Position numbers and translations under genes: made by a program. DNA of 64,000 bases from Treponema sp. (GTDB lineage Bacteria > Spirochaetota > Spirochaetia > Treponematales > Treponemataceae). The DNA is taken from the NCBI GenBank assembly GCA_022010055.1, contig CP091737.1, positions 124,001-188,000 on the forward strand, given 5' to 3'. The notes under the pieces were generated by a model that did not search any database, was not told where the DNA came from, and was given only the letters and a program-made list of their open reading frames with translations. Positions within the stretch are counted from its first letter, which is position 1; each line of letters begins with the position of its first letter. This document shows positions 40,190-48,091 of this stretch, piece by piece.

Positions 40190-40400
40190 TATAATCTTAA
40201 TGATTTGTAGATAAAATGGAACAATAATAAAAAGTTTTTATTTGCAAGTTTGCGTTGCGGACTTGCTTATTAACTTTTTATAGGAGGCATGATAAAAATT
40301 ACATCCTTGTAATTTTTATCATCACAGTTTGCTCAAGCGTTGCTTTCTCAAACTGTGATTCTCGCCATCCGTGGCTCGCCGCAAGTTTTGTAAAAACTTG
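40190..40400 (+). promoter_or_regulatory. Structured leader of fabF
   Basis: TATAAT at 40190-40195 begins a leader of about 240 bases to fabF at 40442. Four inverted repeats follow one another: GCAAGT/ACTTGC (40243-40265), GATAAAAATTACA/TGTAATTTTTATC (40291-40320), ATCACAGTTTG/CAAACTGTGAT (40321-40359) and CAAGTTTT/AAAACTTG (40382-40400). This fills the 380-base gap after the WecA-like gene. I match it to no known riboswitch class. Confidence 0.55.
40289..40312 (+). CDS. Possible 7-codon leader peptide
   Basis: ATG-ATA-AAA-ATT-ACA-TCC-TTG-TAA (MIKITSL) directly after the strong ribosome site TAGGAGG. Its codons lie inside the 40291-40320 hairpin, so translation would melt that stem. No homology can be claimed; it rests on the ribosome site and position. 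Confidence 0.4.
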   Translation: MIKITSL

Positions 40401-40441
40401 GCAGTTTTACGTACTAACGCGGAGTTTTTTTAGGAGAAAAA

Positions 40442-41701
40442 ATGAATCAACGCCGGGTTGTTGTTACAGGTTTGGGTGCTGTAAGTCCCGTTGGAAATAG
40501 TGTTAAGGAAAGTTGGGAATCTATAAAAGCTGGCAAGAGCGGCGTGGATAGAATAACGCTTTTTGATTCAACGGATTATTCAGTTCAGATTGATGCGGAA
40601 GTAAAAGATTTTGACATTTCCAAGTATGGCATTGAAAAAAAGATGCTTAGAAAAATAAACCGCCAGACTGGATTTTTGCTTGGAGCAAGTATCGAGGCGG
40701 TTGTGGATTCCGGTTATTCAAAAGAAACGATTGGAAATGAAAATGTGGGCATTGTGAACGGTGTCGGAATCGGACTGAACGAGGCTGTTGAGTCCGGCTA
40801 CAAAAAATATGATGATTTGAATGCCGGTGTAAACCGTTTGCCTCCGCTGACCGCGCCTTTGGCTTTAAATAATGAAGCCGCCGCGAATGTCAGTATGTAT
40901 TTTAATATTCAGGGGCCGGCATGGACTTTGTCTACCGCCTGTTCGTCTGGTACGGATGCAATCGGGCTTGCGCTTGATATGATTCGTCTTGGCCGTGTTG
41001 ATATGGCGCTGGCGTGCGGTTCTGATGCGAATATAACCGGATTTAATGTCGGGTGCTATCAGGTTCTTCAGGCGCTTACTCAGAATTTTAATGATAATCC
41101 TAAGGCTGCCAGCCGCCCTTTTGATAAAAATCGTTCCGGTTTTGTTATGGGCGAGGGCGCTGCGGTTCTTGTTCTGGAGGAGCTTGAGCATGCGAAAGCC
41201 CGCGGCGCAAAAATTTACGCCGAAGTCGCCGGATTTGGTGCGACAAGCGACGCTTATCATATTACCGCTCCTCGTTCGGATGGTTCTGGCGGAGCAAAGG
41301 CTATGCAGGTCGCCCTGGCTGATGCCGGTCTTATGCCGGAGCAGGTTCAGTATTACAACGCGCATGGAACTTCTACGAGCGCAAATGATTCTGCCGAGAC
41401 AAAAATGCTGAAAAGTGTTTTTGGGGAATACGCTTATAAGCTTCATATTTCTTCTACAAAATCTGAGACCGGACATATGATTGGCGCTGCCGGAACTATG
41501 GAAGCGATTGTTTGTATAAAAGCGATTGAGGAAGGTTTTGTTCCGCCGACGGCGAATCTTGATGAGCCGGATTTGGAGCATGGATGCGATCTTGATTATA
41601 CTCCAAAAACTGGAGTTAAATGCGATATTGATGTTGCCGCAAGCTGTTCGCTTGGTTTTGGCGGACACAACGGTTGCATTATATTCAGGAAATTCCGCTA
41701 G
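40442..41701 (+). CDS. fabF: 3-oxoacyl-ACP synthase II
   Basis: Condensing enzyme of fatty-acid elongation, 419 residues, cytoplasmic. The catalytic Cys-His-His residues are seen in STACSSGTDAIG, NAHGTSTSAND and KSETGHMIGAAGT, and the C-terminal SLGFGGHNG is conserved. Start ATG follows AGGAGAAAA. It lies downstream of a hairpin-rich leader and upstream of fabV, giving two successive elongation-cycle steps. Confidence 0.95.
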   Translation: MNQRRVVVTGLGAVSPVGNSVKESWESIKAGKSGVDRITLFDSTDYSVQIDAEVKDFDISKYGIEKKMLRKINRQTGFLLGASIEAVVDSGYSKETIGNENVGIVNGVGIGLNEAVESGYKKYDDLNAGVNRLPPLTAPLALNNEAAANVSMYFNIQGPAWTLSTACSSGTDAIGLALDMIRLGRVDMALACGSDANITGFNVGCYQVLQALTQNFNDNPKAASRPFDKNRSGFVMGEGAAVLVLEELEHAKARGAKIYAEVAGFGATSDAYHITAPRSDGSGGAKAMQVALADAGLMPEQVQYYNAHGTSTSANDSAETKMLKSVFGEYAYKLHISSTKSETGHMIGAAGTMEAIVCIKAIEEGFVPPTANLDEPDLEHGCDLDYTPKTGVKCDIDVAASCSLGFGGHNGCIIFRKFR

Positions 41702-41704
41702 AGG

Positions 41705-41788
41705 AAGAGGCTGTGGGGCGTTGCGGGGTGTCCCCGCTAGAGGGGGCAGGCGGCTACGGAGTGCCGCCGAGGGGCAGGCGCCCCTTTG
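41705..41788. repeat. GC-rich island between fabF and fabV
   Basis: GC-rich segment with GGGGCGTTGCGGGGTGTCCCC and GGGGCAGGCGCCCC-type self-complementary parts. It shares GGGGCG..GCGGGGTGT with the element at 1470-1495. Confidence 0.45.
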
Positions 41789-41843
41789 TTAAATGTAAGA
41801 CTGATTGTCGGATTTATATAAATTGAATTTTAAGGGAGGCATT

Positions 41844-43097
41844 ATGCCAGTTATTAAACCTATGGTAAGAAGCAGTATGTGTATAAATTCGCATCCTGTG
41901 GGTTGCGCAAAGGATACGGAGCGTCAGATTGCTTATGTAAAGGCGCAGAAAGCTAAGCGCGGAACAAAAAGTGTGAAGGAAGGCGGAAAAGGTCCGAAGC
42001 TTGTTCTGGTTCTTGGCTGTTCTACAGGTTATGGGCTTGCAAGCCGTATCACCGCTGCGTTTGAGTATGGCGCTGATACAATCGGTGTTTCTTTTGAAAA
42101 AGCTGCTACGGACAAAAAGGGCGGAACTCCGGGCTGGTATAACAATGCCGCGTTTGACCGGGCTGCGGCAAAGGACGGTCTTTTTGCAAAAACTTTCAGC
42201 GCGGACGCTTATTCAAATGAAACCCGCGCGATGATTATTGATGAAATTAAAAAGACTGGAAAGAAAGTTGATCTGGTTGTTTATTCTTTAGCTTCTCCTG
42301 TTCGCTCTGATCCGGAAAAGATTGATCCTGTTACCGGACAGCACGTTCTTTATAAGTCGGTTATTAAGCCGATTGGAAAAACGTATGCGGGCCAGGCGAT
42401 AGACATTATGTCTGAAACTTTGAAGGAATCTGCGGCGGAGCCGGCGACGGAAGAGGAGATTGCCAATACTGTAAAGGTTATGGGCGGCGAGGACTGGCAG
42501 CTTTGGATTGATGCTTTGCAAAATGCCGGTGTTTTAAATAATGGATGCCGCACGGTTGCGTATTCGTACATAGGCCCTGAGTTGAGCCACGCGATTTACC
42601 GCGACGGAACAATTGGCCAGGCAAAGAAGGATCTTGAGGCTACAGCGCATAAACTGAACGCTCAGCTTGCAAAGTCTGTTGGCGGCGCGGCTTATGTTTC
42701 TGTGAACAAGGGGCTTGTTACCCGCTCTTCGGCTGTAATTCCGATTATTTCCCTGTATCTTTCGGTTCTGTTTAAAGTTATGAAGGCCAAGGGAACTCAC
42801 GAGGGCTGCATAGAGCAGATGGAGCGTCTGTTCGCAGAGCGTCTGTTCACCGGCGCTGACGGCGCGGCTGGTGCTGTTCCTGTTGATTCTGAGAACAGAA
42901 TCCGTGTTGATGACTGGGAAATGGCTGATGATGTTCAGGCTGAGGTTGCGAAGCTTATGAGCGGCGTAACCCAGGAAAATCTTGCGGAACGATGTGACCT
43001 TGAAGGATACAAGCATGATTTCCTGAACATCAATGGTTTTGATGTTGAAGGTGTTGATTACGACAAAGAAATTACGGATATGTCTGCGCTGGACTAA
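41844..43097 (+). CDS. fabV: Enoyl-ACP reductase FabV
   Basis: NADH-dependent trans-2-enoyl-ACP (or CoA) reductase, the last step of fatty-acid elongation, 417 residues from ATG 41844. This start fits the family N-terminus (IKPMVRSSMCINSHPVGC) and the ribosome site AAGGGAGG. The Rossmann motif is GCSTGYGLASR, and the active site is Tyr-x8-Lys in Y-RDGTIGQA-K. FabV resists triclosan in other bacteria. The gene follows fabF and no other enoyl reductase is in the window. Confidence 0.95.
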   Translation: MPVIKPMVRSSMCINSHPVGCAKDTERQIAYVKAQKAKRGTKSVKEGGKGPKLVLVLGCSTGYGLASRITAAFEYGADTIGVSFEKAATDKKGGTPGWYNNAAFDRAAAKDGLFAKTFSADAYSNETRAMIIDEIKKTGKKVDLVVYSLASPVRSDPEKIDPVTGQHVLYKSVIKPIGKTYAGQAIDIMSETLKESAAEPATEEEIANTVKVMGGEDWQLWIDALQNAGVLNNGCRTVAYSYIGPELSHAIYRDGTIGQAKKDLEATAHKLNAQLAKSVGGAAYVSVNKGLVTRSSAVIPIISLYLSVLFKVMKAKGTHEGCIEQMERLFAERLFTGADGAAGAVPVDSENRIRVDDWEMADDVQAEVAKLMSGVTQENLAERCDLEGYKHDFLNINGFDVEGVDYDKEITDMSALD

Positions 43098-43241
43098 AAG
43101 ATTGTATTGGTCTGCGCGGAGGGTTCATGCCACGGCTTGCGTGCCGGAATAAGGTGTGCGCCCGGCTGTTGTGCCTTGCGGGAAAGTCTGGTTTTACGGA
43201 TGATTTCGCAGGGTGCTGCTCATTTACTGTTTTTTTTAGAA

Positions 43242-43270
43242 GGCAGGGCGGTTTTTGCCCTGTCTTTTTT
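43242..43270 (+). terminator. Terminator after fabV
   Basis: GGCAGGGC / GCCCTGTC stem with GGTTTTT loop and T6, overlapping the end of the convergent zinc-ribbon gene. Confidence 0.75.
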
Positions 43271-43685
43271 ATCGCCGGTTGCAGTTTCCGCAGCCGTTTA
43301 CTATTACGTGCGGAGTTCCGCTTTTTGTTTTGTTAAAGCGTCTTGCAAGAAGATATTGGTTTTGCTCAACATTTTTTTTGCAGACAGGACAGGTTCTTTT
43401 TATTCCGGGCTCGCAGCGGGGAAAGCAGTGCGGGCATCCGTAGATATAGCAAATCTGGTCGTTGACCTGCCCGTTTGTTGTGAAAACTTTTGAAACCAGG
43501 TTTTCTCCGGGCAGGAGCGCAGTTCCGCAAACCGGGCAGTTTACAGCGTTTCCTGTGGTTTTTCTGTTTTTTGCCGGAATTGTTTTTTTTGTGCCGGATT
43601 TTTTTTGCTTAAAGTATAGTGTCCTGAAATACATTAATGCCGCAATTATTATTGTTGCGGCAATTCCCATAAGAAGAAAATCCAT
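43269..43685 (-). CDS. Membrane-anchored zinc-ribbon protein
   Basis: A 138-residue protein with one N-terminal transmembrane segment (LLMGIAATIIIAALMYF) and three Cys-pair motifs: CPVCGTAL, CPHCFPRC and CPVCKKN, then CGNC at the end. These suggest two zinc-binding ribbons. Its start overlaps the stop of the preceding ThyX-like gene by one base (TAATG), so it is translationally coupled. Role unknown. Confidence 0.6.
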   Translation of the reverse strand: MDFLLMGIAATIIIAALMYFRTLYFKQKKSGTKKTIPAKNRKTTGNAVNCPVCGTALLPGENLVSKVFTTNGQVNDQICYIYGCPHCFPRCEPGIKRTCPVCKKNVEQNQYLLARRFNKTKSGTPHVIVNGCGNCNRR

Positions 43686-44307
43686 TATTTTTTTGGAAGT
43701 GTGATAAGGTTGCTCTGCGGAAGTTCTTCTATCCAGTGGCAGAAGTCGTGCCATTCGTCAAGCCGGTGGTTTTTTCGGGTTTCGTAAATTCCCTGCAAAA
43801 CCTGGTAGTTCAGCTGAACCGTTGCTTTCTGGTTTAAGGAGGCTGGCAGGAGCTGGATCATCTGCCACCATTCGTCCTTGTCCTTTGTCTCGTTGAATCG
43901 TGTTCGGGCTGAATTTATAGTGGAAATCAGAATATCAGGGTTTTTAGGGATTCTTCGCTCAGGTGCTCGCATGAAAAATCCTCGCGCGTGAATTCCTTTG
44001 CCTGCACTTTGTGCATTGTGGAGCAGCTGTTTCTTACTGTTCCGACTTTGTAGGTGTCCATTTCTGCCCACCAGTATCTTGGGGCGGTAATATCAAACTG
44101 GACGGTTATGTATCTTAGGAATTTTGCGTGGCTCGGACCGGAACGGCTGAGCCTGTCCATTAAGTCAATATCTGCAGGACCTGGAATGTATTTTCCGGTT
44201 TCGGAATCGTAATGGCTGTCGCTTTTATCCCAGCTGTTAAAAGAGTTTCTCATTCCGCGGATAGCCGCTTCCCAGCCGAAAATTTCAGTTTTTTCAATTT
44301 TAATCAT
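43685..44307 (-). CDS. ThyX-like protein, uncertain function (frameshifted)
   Basis: About 207 residues when repaired. The segment SGPSHAKFLRYITVQFDI followed by YWWAEMDTYKVGTV and NSCSTMHK resembles proteins of the FAD-dependent thymidylate synthase fold often seen in phage and anaerobe genomes, but I cannot see the RHR(x)7S signature, so catalytic ThyX activity is doubtful. One A is missing in the run at 43941-43945 (restoring ESLKNPDILIS). ATG 44307 has no strong ribosome site. It is coupled to a zinc-ribbon gene downstream. Confidence 0.5.
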
Positions 44308-44329
44308 TTTTAATCCTGCTTATATTTTT

Positions 44330-44905
44330 TTATGAATTTGTTAAATCTCCGGAAATGTCGTCCATTACTTGAACCGGTTCCTGTACCAGAGGTTTGTTTT
44401 TTATGTAGAGGACGATAAACGCCGCTCCTGTAAGAATAAGGACGATTCCTGCGATTCGTACAAGGGTTGTTCCTACGTGGACTGGAATCAAAAGCATAAT
44501 CAGGGCGAGTATGATAGAAATCACCGCTTCTGTGATGAACTGGCGGCGGTCAACATTTGTATCCTGAAGTTTTCCGCATGAAAATAAAAGCAATGCCGAG
44601 CCGACCAGAAGGTAAACTGCAAGAACGTAAAGCATGACAGTCCAGATGATTTCTGCAAAACGCAATGGCAGGAAGAAAGCCAGAAGTCCGACTACTATGC
44701 TGAGCATTCCGCGGATAATCACAGAATATTGGAAGGCGGCATCTGGAAAAAGTTTTCGTGTGTAAAGCAGTTGATAAACGCCGTTTGCGACGGCTTCGAT
44801 TCCAAGTATTATTACAACGGCCTTTATGCATCCAGAGGGAGTGATTGTCATAATCAGTCCGACAATCGCAAGGATAATTCCGAGCAACAAGCTATTTTTT
44901 TTCAT
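44330..44905 (-). CDS. HdeD/DUF308-like membrane protein
   Basis: A 191-residue integral membrane protein with six predicted transmembrane segments in short, similar hairpins (LLGIILAIVGLIMTI, GMLSIVVGLLAFFLPL, AVISIILALIMLLIPV, GIVLILTGAAFIVLYI), as in HdeD/DUF308 proteins linked to acid stress in enterics. The role here is not shown. ATG 44905 is set by the strong ribosome site GGAGGAGAT. The ThyX-like gene starts 22 bases downstream. Confidence 0.75.
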   Translation of the reverse strand: MKKNSLLLGIILAIVGLIMTITPSGCIKAVVIILGIEAVANGVYQLLYTRKLFPDAAFQYSVIIRGMLSIVVGLLAFFLPLRFAEIIWTVMLYVLAVYLLVGSALLLFSCGKLQDTNVDRRQFITEAVISIILALIMLLIPVHVGTTLVRIAGIVLILTGAAFIVLYIKNKPLVQEPVQVMDDISGDLTNS

Positions 44906-44985
44906 ATCTCCTCCACGGTAATATTCTATAATATAACACAATTTTTAAGGATTTGTATATTAAATAGTCCGAAATTTGACTTTTT

Positions 44986-45187
44986 GGCTTAATTTCGAGT
45001 TTTTTTACAAATTACGAAAGAACGCTTTCGGCAGATTTTCAATTTGCTCAGATGGATTTGGCTCGCGCTACGCTTGTATTAATTCGGGTGCTCCGCACTT
45101 TAATTAATTCAATCGCCAAAAATCTTCACAAATTGCAAATCTGCCTGCGCTTTTATTCTTTTTGCAAAAAAACTCGATATTCAACCT
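44986..45187. repeat. Dispersed CGAG repeat, copy D
   Basis: Left end GGCTTAATTTCGAG, right end ACTCGATATTCAACC; carries the extra CGCTACGCTTGTATTAATTC insert. It lies in the 385-base gap between the HdeD-like gene and the tRNA cluster. Confidence 0.8.
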
Positions 45188-45244
45188 TTTTGTAAAAATG
45201 AACGTTTTTTGATAAAAAAAACTAAAAATTTTTATGTTTTCCTG

Positions 45245-45273
45245 TTGACATCGGTATTGATTTCTTATATCTT
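45245..45273 (+). promoter_or_regulatory. tRNA cluster promoter
   Basis: TTGACA at 45245-45250, 17-bp spacer and TATCTT, about 20 bases before the first tRNA. Confidence 0.6.
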
Positions 45274-45290
45274 ATGTATACATCTTTTTT

Positions 45291-45376
45291 GGAGCGATAC
45301 CAAAGCGGTCGTACTGGGGCGGTCTTGAAAACCGTTGATCTTCACGGGTCCGGGGGTTCGAATCCCTCTCGCTCCG
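45291..45376 (+). tRNA. tRNA-Ser(TGA)
   Basis: Acceptor GGAGCGA / TCGCTCC with discriminator G, long variable arm typical of serine, anticodon loop CTTGAAA giving TGA. TTCGAAT T-loop present. Confidence 0.93.
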
Positions 45377-45382
45377 ATAGCT

Positions 45383-45467
45383 GGAGGTGTGGTAGAGCGG
45401 TAATACAACGGATTGCTAATCCGTCAGTTCCGAAAGGGCTGGGCAGGTTCAACTCCTGTCGCCTCCG
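45383..45467 (+). tRNA. tRNA-Ser(GCT)
   Basis: Acceptor GGAGGTG / CGCCTCC with discriminator G, anticodon loop TTGCTAA giving GCT, long variable arm. It lies 6 bases after the first tRNA. Confidence 0.92.
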
Positions 45468-45499
45468 AAATCACACAGTTTTAGCTGACATGTTTGAAT

Positions 45500-45574
45500 G
45501 AGATTGTAGCTCAGCTGGATTAGAGCACCACCCTGCGGAGGTGGGGGTCGCACGTTCGAATCGTGTCAGTCTCA
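45500..45574 (+). tRNA. tRNA-Arg(GCG)
   Basis: Acceptor GAGATTG / CAGTCTC, anticodon stem CCACC/GGTGG with loop CTGCGGA giving GCG, and TTCGAAT T-loop. Short variable region, as expected for Arg. Confidence 0.85.
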
Positions 45575-45577
45575 AAA

Positions 45578-45607
45578 AAAGGCTCGTCAAGACGACGGGC
45601 CTTTTTG
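45578..45607 (+). terminator. Terminator after tRNA cluster
   Basis: AAAGGCTCGTC / GACGGGCCTTTTT stem-loop with T5. Confidence 0.8.
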
Positions 45608-45684
45608 TTTTAAATCTGCTGTTGTAGAATGCTTGTAGGCGGTTTTGAAAAATATCTTCGCAAAAAACGCCGGAAAATCAGCCT

Positions 45685-45713
45685 TTGAATAACTGTGTCA
45701 AATATGCTATGAT
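45685..45713 (+). promoter_or_regulatory. Promoter with very short leader
   Basis: TTGAAT, 17-bp spacer, TATGAT (45708-45713), 9 bases, ATG 45723. No Shine-Dalgarno. Confidence 0.6.
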
Positions 45714-45722
45714 GTTCAAAAT

Positions 45723-46031
45723 ATGAATAGTGATGTAAGAACTTTGCAAAGCATAGCCGCAACCCTTGAAGAAGAGCCGATGGCAAGTCAGCGCGTGCTG
45801 GCGGAAAATGCCGGAATGTCAATCGGTCTTATGAATGCTGTTCTTAAACGCTTTGTTGAGCGCGGCTGGATAATGCTTACAAATGTAAATATGCGTAAAC
45901 TTGCTTATGCAATCACTCCGGAAGGAATTGCAGAGCTAAAGGCCCGCAGCCAGAAATTTGCAAGACGCACCTTTGAGCTTGCAAATACTTATAATGATGC
46001 TCTTTGTGATATTATCCGTGATGCTAAATGA
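45723..46031 (+). CDS. Winged-helix MarR-like regulator
   Basis: A 102-residue DNA-binding protein. Helix-turn-helix and wing: MASQRVLAENAGMSIGLMN, AVLKRFVERGWIML and YAITPEGIAELKARSQ. Such single-domain regulators often precede polysaccharide gene clusters. It overlaps the next small gene by eleven bases. Leaderless-type promoter upstream. Targets unknown. Confidence 0.8.
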   Translation: MNSDVRTLQSIAATLEEEPMASQRVLAENAGMSIGLMNAVLKRFVERGWIMLTNVNMRKLAYAITPEGIAELKARSQKFARRTFELANTYNDALCDIIRDAK

Positions 46032-46263
46032 CGGAAAAAATAAACTTGCGCTGTATGGAAAAAGCTACATCCGTTTCCTTTTGATTTACGCCTGTCAGAT
46101 TTTAAACATAACTTTCATAGAAAAAGAAATTGATGATTCGTTGGAATCTGATGCCCTTTGTGTTATAGGTGAACTCAGCAGCGAGGAAGATATAGAACGA
46201 ATGAGACAAAAAGGATGCCTTAATCTTCTAGATCTTATTAATGAAAGGGAAAACTCCTTGTGA
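46021..46263 (+). CDS. Small protein coupled to the winged-helix regulator
   Basis: An 80-residue protein from ATG 46021 which overlaps the stop of the preceding gene. It reads like a part of a Rossmann-type domain: KLALYGKSYIRFLLIYACQ, then SDALCVIGELSSEEDIERMR. In related genomes a short second domain follows this regulator, so it may be its sensor partner (inference). No family named. Confidence 0.5.
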   Translation: MLNDGKNKLALYGKSYIRFLLIYACQILNITFIEKEIDDSLESDALCVIGELSSEEDIERMRQKGCLNLLDLINERENSL

Positions 46264-46334
46264 CTAAATACGCAGGCTTTCTTCTTTGTGTTTTTCAATC
46301 TCATAAAAAACTCCTTGTAAAAAATAGTGTTCCG

Positions 46335-46386
46335 AACTTCAATAAATTGTGCGCAGATTACGAAGTGACACCAATATATTGAAGTT
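46335..46386. repeat. Perfect 10-bp inverted repeat
   Basis: AACTTCAATA (46335-46344) and TATTGAAGTT (46377-46386) about 55 bases before an XRE-type regulator gene. Could be an operator or an RNA hairpin. Confidence 0.45.
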
Positions 46387-46441
46387 TATCTATCGGTTTG
46401 CAACAATATTTTTATCTCATTATTTTGATATGCTGATGTAA

Positions 46442-46753
46442 ATGGCGTTCAGGGAAAGGCTAAGGGAAGAAATCGAATTTAAAGGAATGCTCGTAAAAGA
46501 AGTTGCGGCGGCTGCGGGAATCAGCTCCAGCACATTTCTGTCATATATCGATGCGCGCGGCGTGCTGCCGAACGTAGAGACGGCGGTCAAGATTGCGCAG
46601 ACGCTCGGTGTGTCAGTGGAATATCTGGTAACGGGGAAAAACGAAAATCGGACTTTCCGGCTGAATGAAATTCAGACTATCGTGGACGACCTGCTTGCGC
46701 TCGACAAAGAAAAAATTGCAGTTTTGCAGAAGATGATTCACGCGCTGGTGTAG
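46442..46753 (+). CDS. XRE/Cro-C1-family regulator
   Basis: A 103-residue protein with a standard HTH (MLVKEVAAAAGISSSTFLSYI, given as adjoining motifs; VETAVKIAQTLGVSVEYLVTG) and a short helical tail. Its codon use is richer in GCG/CGC/CTG-type codons than neighbours, suggesting horizontal origin. It sits at the edge of a region with an IS remnant, but no phage structural genes are present. Confidence 0.85.
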   Translation: MAFRERLREEIEFKGMLVKEVAAAAGISSSTFLSYIDARGVLPNVETAVKIAQTLGVSVEYLVTGKNENRTFRLNEIQTIVDDLLALDKEKIAVLQKMIHALV

Positions 46754-47101
46754 CAGCGGACGACTTTGCTGCAAGTCCATGTTTTCTTTGCAAAATGTAT
46801 GCCGCTTTTTTATTTGGTGATTGATATTCAACAGAGTTAAGATAGAGGAGCAATCACTCTCAAAATCAACAGCCTCGACGCAATCATCGGAGAACTTGCT
46901 TGCAGCCCCGCAGGGATGAAACTCTCCGCACGAATCAGATATTATTTTTGCCATCGCCTTTCAGATAATGAAAATGATGAATCTGTTTGCTTTTTATCGG
47001 AAAAAATCTGTTTCGAGTGTCAAAAAGCTCTGAAAAATCCGATGAAAAAAAATGTGTTTTGTGTTGCCAAGACAGAATCTCGGCGGCATCCGTTAAAAAC
47101 A
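46754..47101. other. Gene-free stretch with decayed coding traces
   Basis: No intact gene. A short frame around 46860-46960 (TLKINSLDAIIGELACSPAG) looks like a broken-off coding fragment but I recognise no family. The remainder is AT-rich. Confidence 0.35.
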
Positions 47102-48022
47102 TTACGGAAGAATATGTCCTGCCGAAAGATACAGTTTGTACCATTCTTCGCGGGTGAGCGCAATATTTTCGGAGGATACAATTTCTTTCAGGCGTTCGGT
47201 GTTTGTACTTCCGGTTATCAGCTGCATTTTTGCCGGGTGGCGCAAAATCCAAGCGGCGGCAACGGCGGTGGGCGTAGAGTTGTATTTTACGGAAAGTTCC
47301 TGCAGTAGGGCGTTCAGTTCGGGGAATTTTTCGCTTCCGATAAAAACGCCTTCAAAAAATCCGTATTGAAACGGCGACCACGTTTGAATCGTGATGTCGT
47401 TCAGCCGGCAGTAATCAAGCACGCTTCCGTCCCTGTCAACTGCGCCGTCGGTTGTCATATTCACTTCCAGTCCGTTTGCAATCATATTTGAAACAGGAAT
47501 ACTAAACTGCAGCTGATTTACAATCAATTTTTCGTCGGTGTATTTTTGCAAAAGCTCAATTTGTGCCGGTTTGTGATTTGAAACGCCAAAATGAAGCACT
47601 TTGCCCGATTCTTTCAGAATGCGGAAACTTTCGGCAACTTCCTCCGGCTCAACAAGTGCGTCCGGGCGGTGAAGCACCAGGATGTCCAGATAATCAGTGT
47701 GCAGACGTGTCAGAATACTTTCCGCGCTTTCCACAATGTATTCCTTTGAAAGATTGTACATTTTTCCGGGAACAATGCCGCATTTCGACTGAAAGATTAC
47801 GTTCTCGCGCTTTATCCCGCTTTTCAAGAACGCCTGCCCGAAAATTTCTTCGCATGAACCGCCGCCGTAAATATCAGCGTGGTCGAAAAAAGTAATTCCC
47901 AAATCAAAACACGCATTTATGTAGCGCGTAACTTGTTCTGTTCCAAGCGAATCGATTCGCATGCAGCCGGCGGCAACAGCGGGAACAAATTTTGAAGTGT
48001 TACTTAACGGAATATTTTTCAT
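47102..48022 (-). CDS. Aldo/keto reductase
   Basis: NAD(P)H-dependent oxidoreductase of 306 residues with the AKR barrel and tetrad: Asp and Tyr in FFDHADIYGGG, Lys in FQSKCG and His in LVLHRPDALV. The cofactor site appears as LITGSTNTERL near the C-terminus. It resembles the YdhF-type branch. Substrate unknown. Start ATG follows AGGGAG. Confidence 0.88.
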   Translation of the reverse strand: MKNIPLSNTSKFVPAVAAGCMRIDSLGTEQVTRYINACFDLGITFFDHADIYGGGSCEEIFGQAFLKSGIKRENVIFQSKCGIVPGKMYNLSKEYIVESAESILTRLHTDYLDILVLHRPDALVEPEEVAESFRILKESGKVLHFGVSNHKPAQIELLQKYTDEKLIVNQLQFSIPVSNMIANGLEVNMTTDGAVDRDGSVLDYCRLNDITIQTWSPFQYGFFEGVFIGSEKFPELNALLQELSVKYNSTPTAVAAAWILRHPAKMQLITGSTNTERLKEIVSSENIALTREEWYKLYLSAGHILP

Positions 48023-48091
48023 ACGGCGGACTCCCTAAAAAGCAGTGTGAAAATGTTAATTTTCAGAGATTTTAATTACGTTCATTATATA

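Noticed and set aside
40202..40441. Known riboswitch upstream of fabF
   Set aside because: The stems do not match any riboswitch consensus I can recall. It is listed only as a structured leader.
40865..41668. Long open frame antisense to fabF (and similar at 7101-7553, 13979-14710, 39281-40057)
   Set aside because: They lie inside well-supported genes on the other strand and show no recognisable motifs or ribosome sites.
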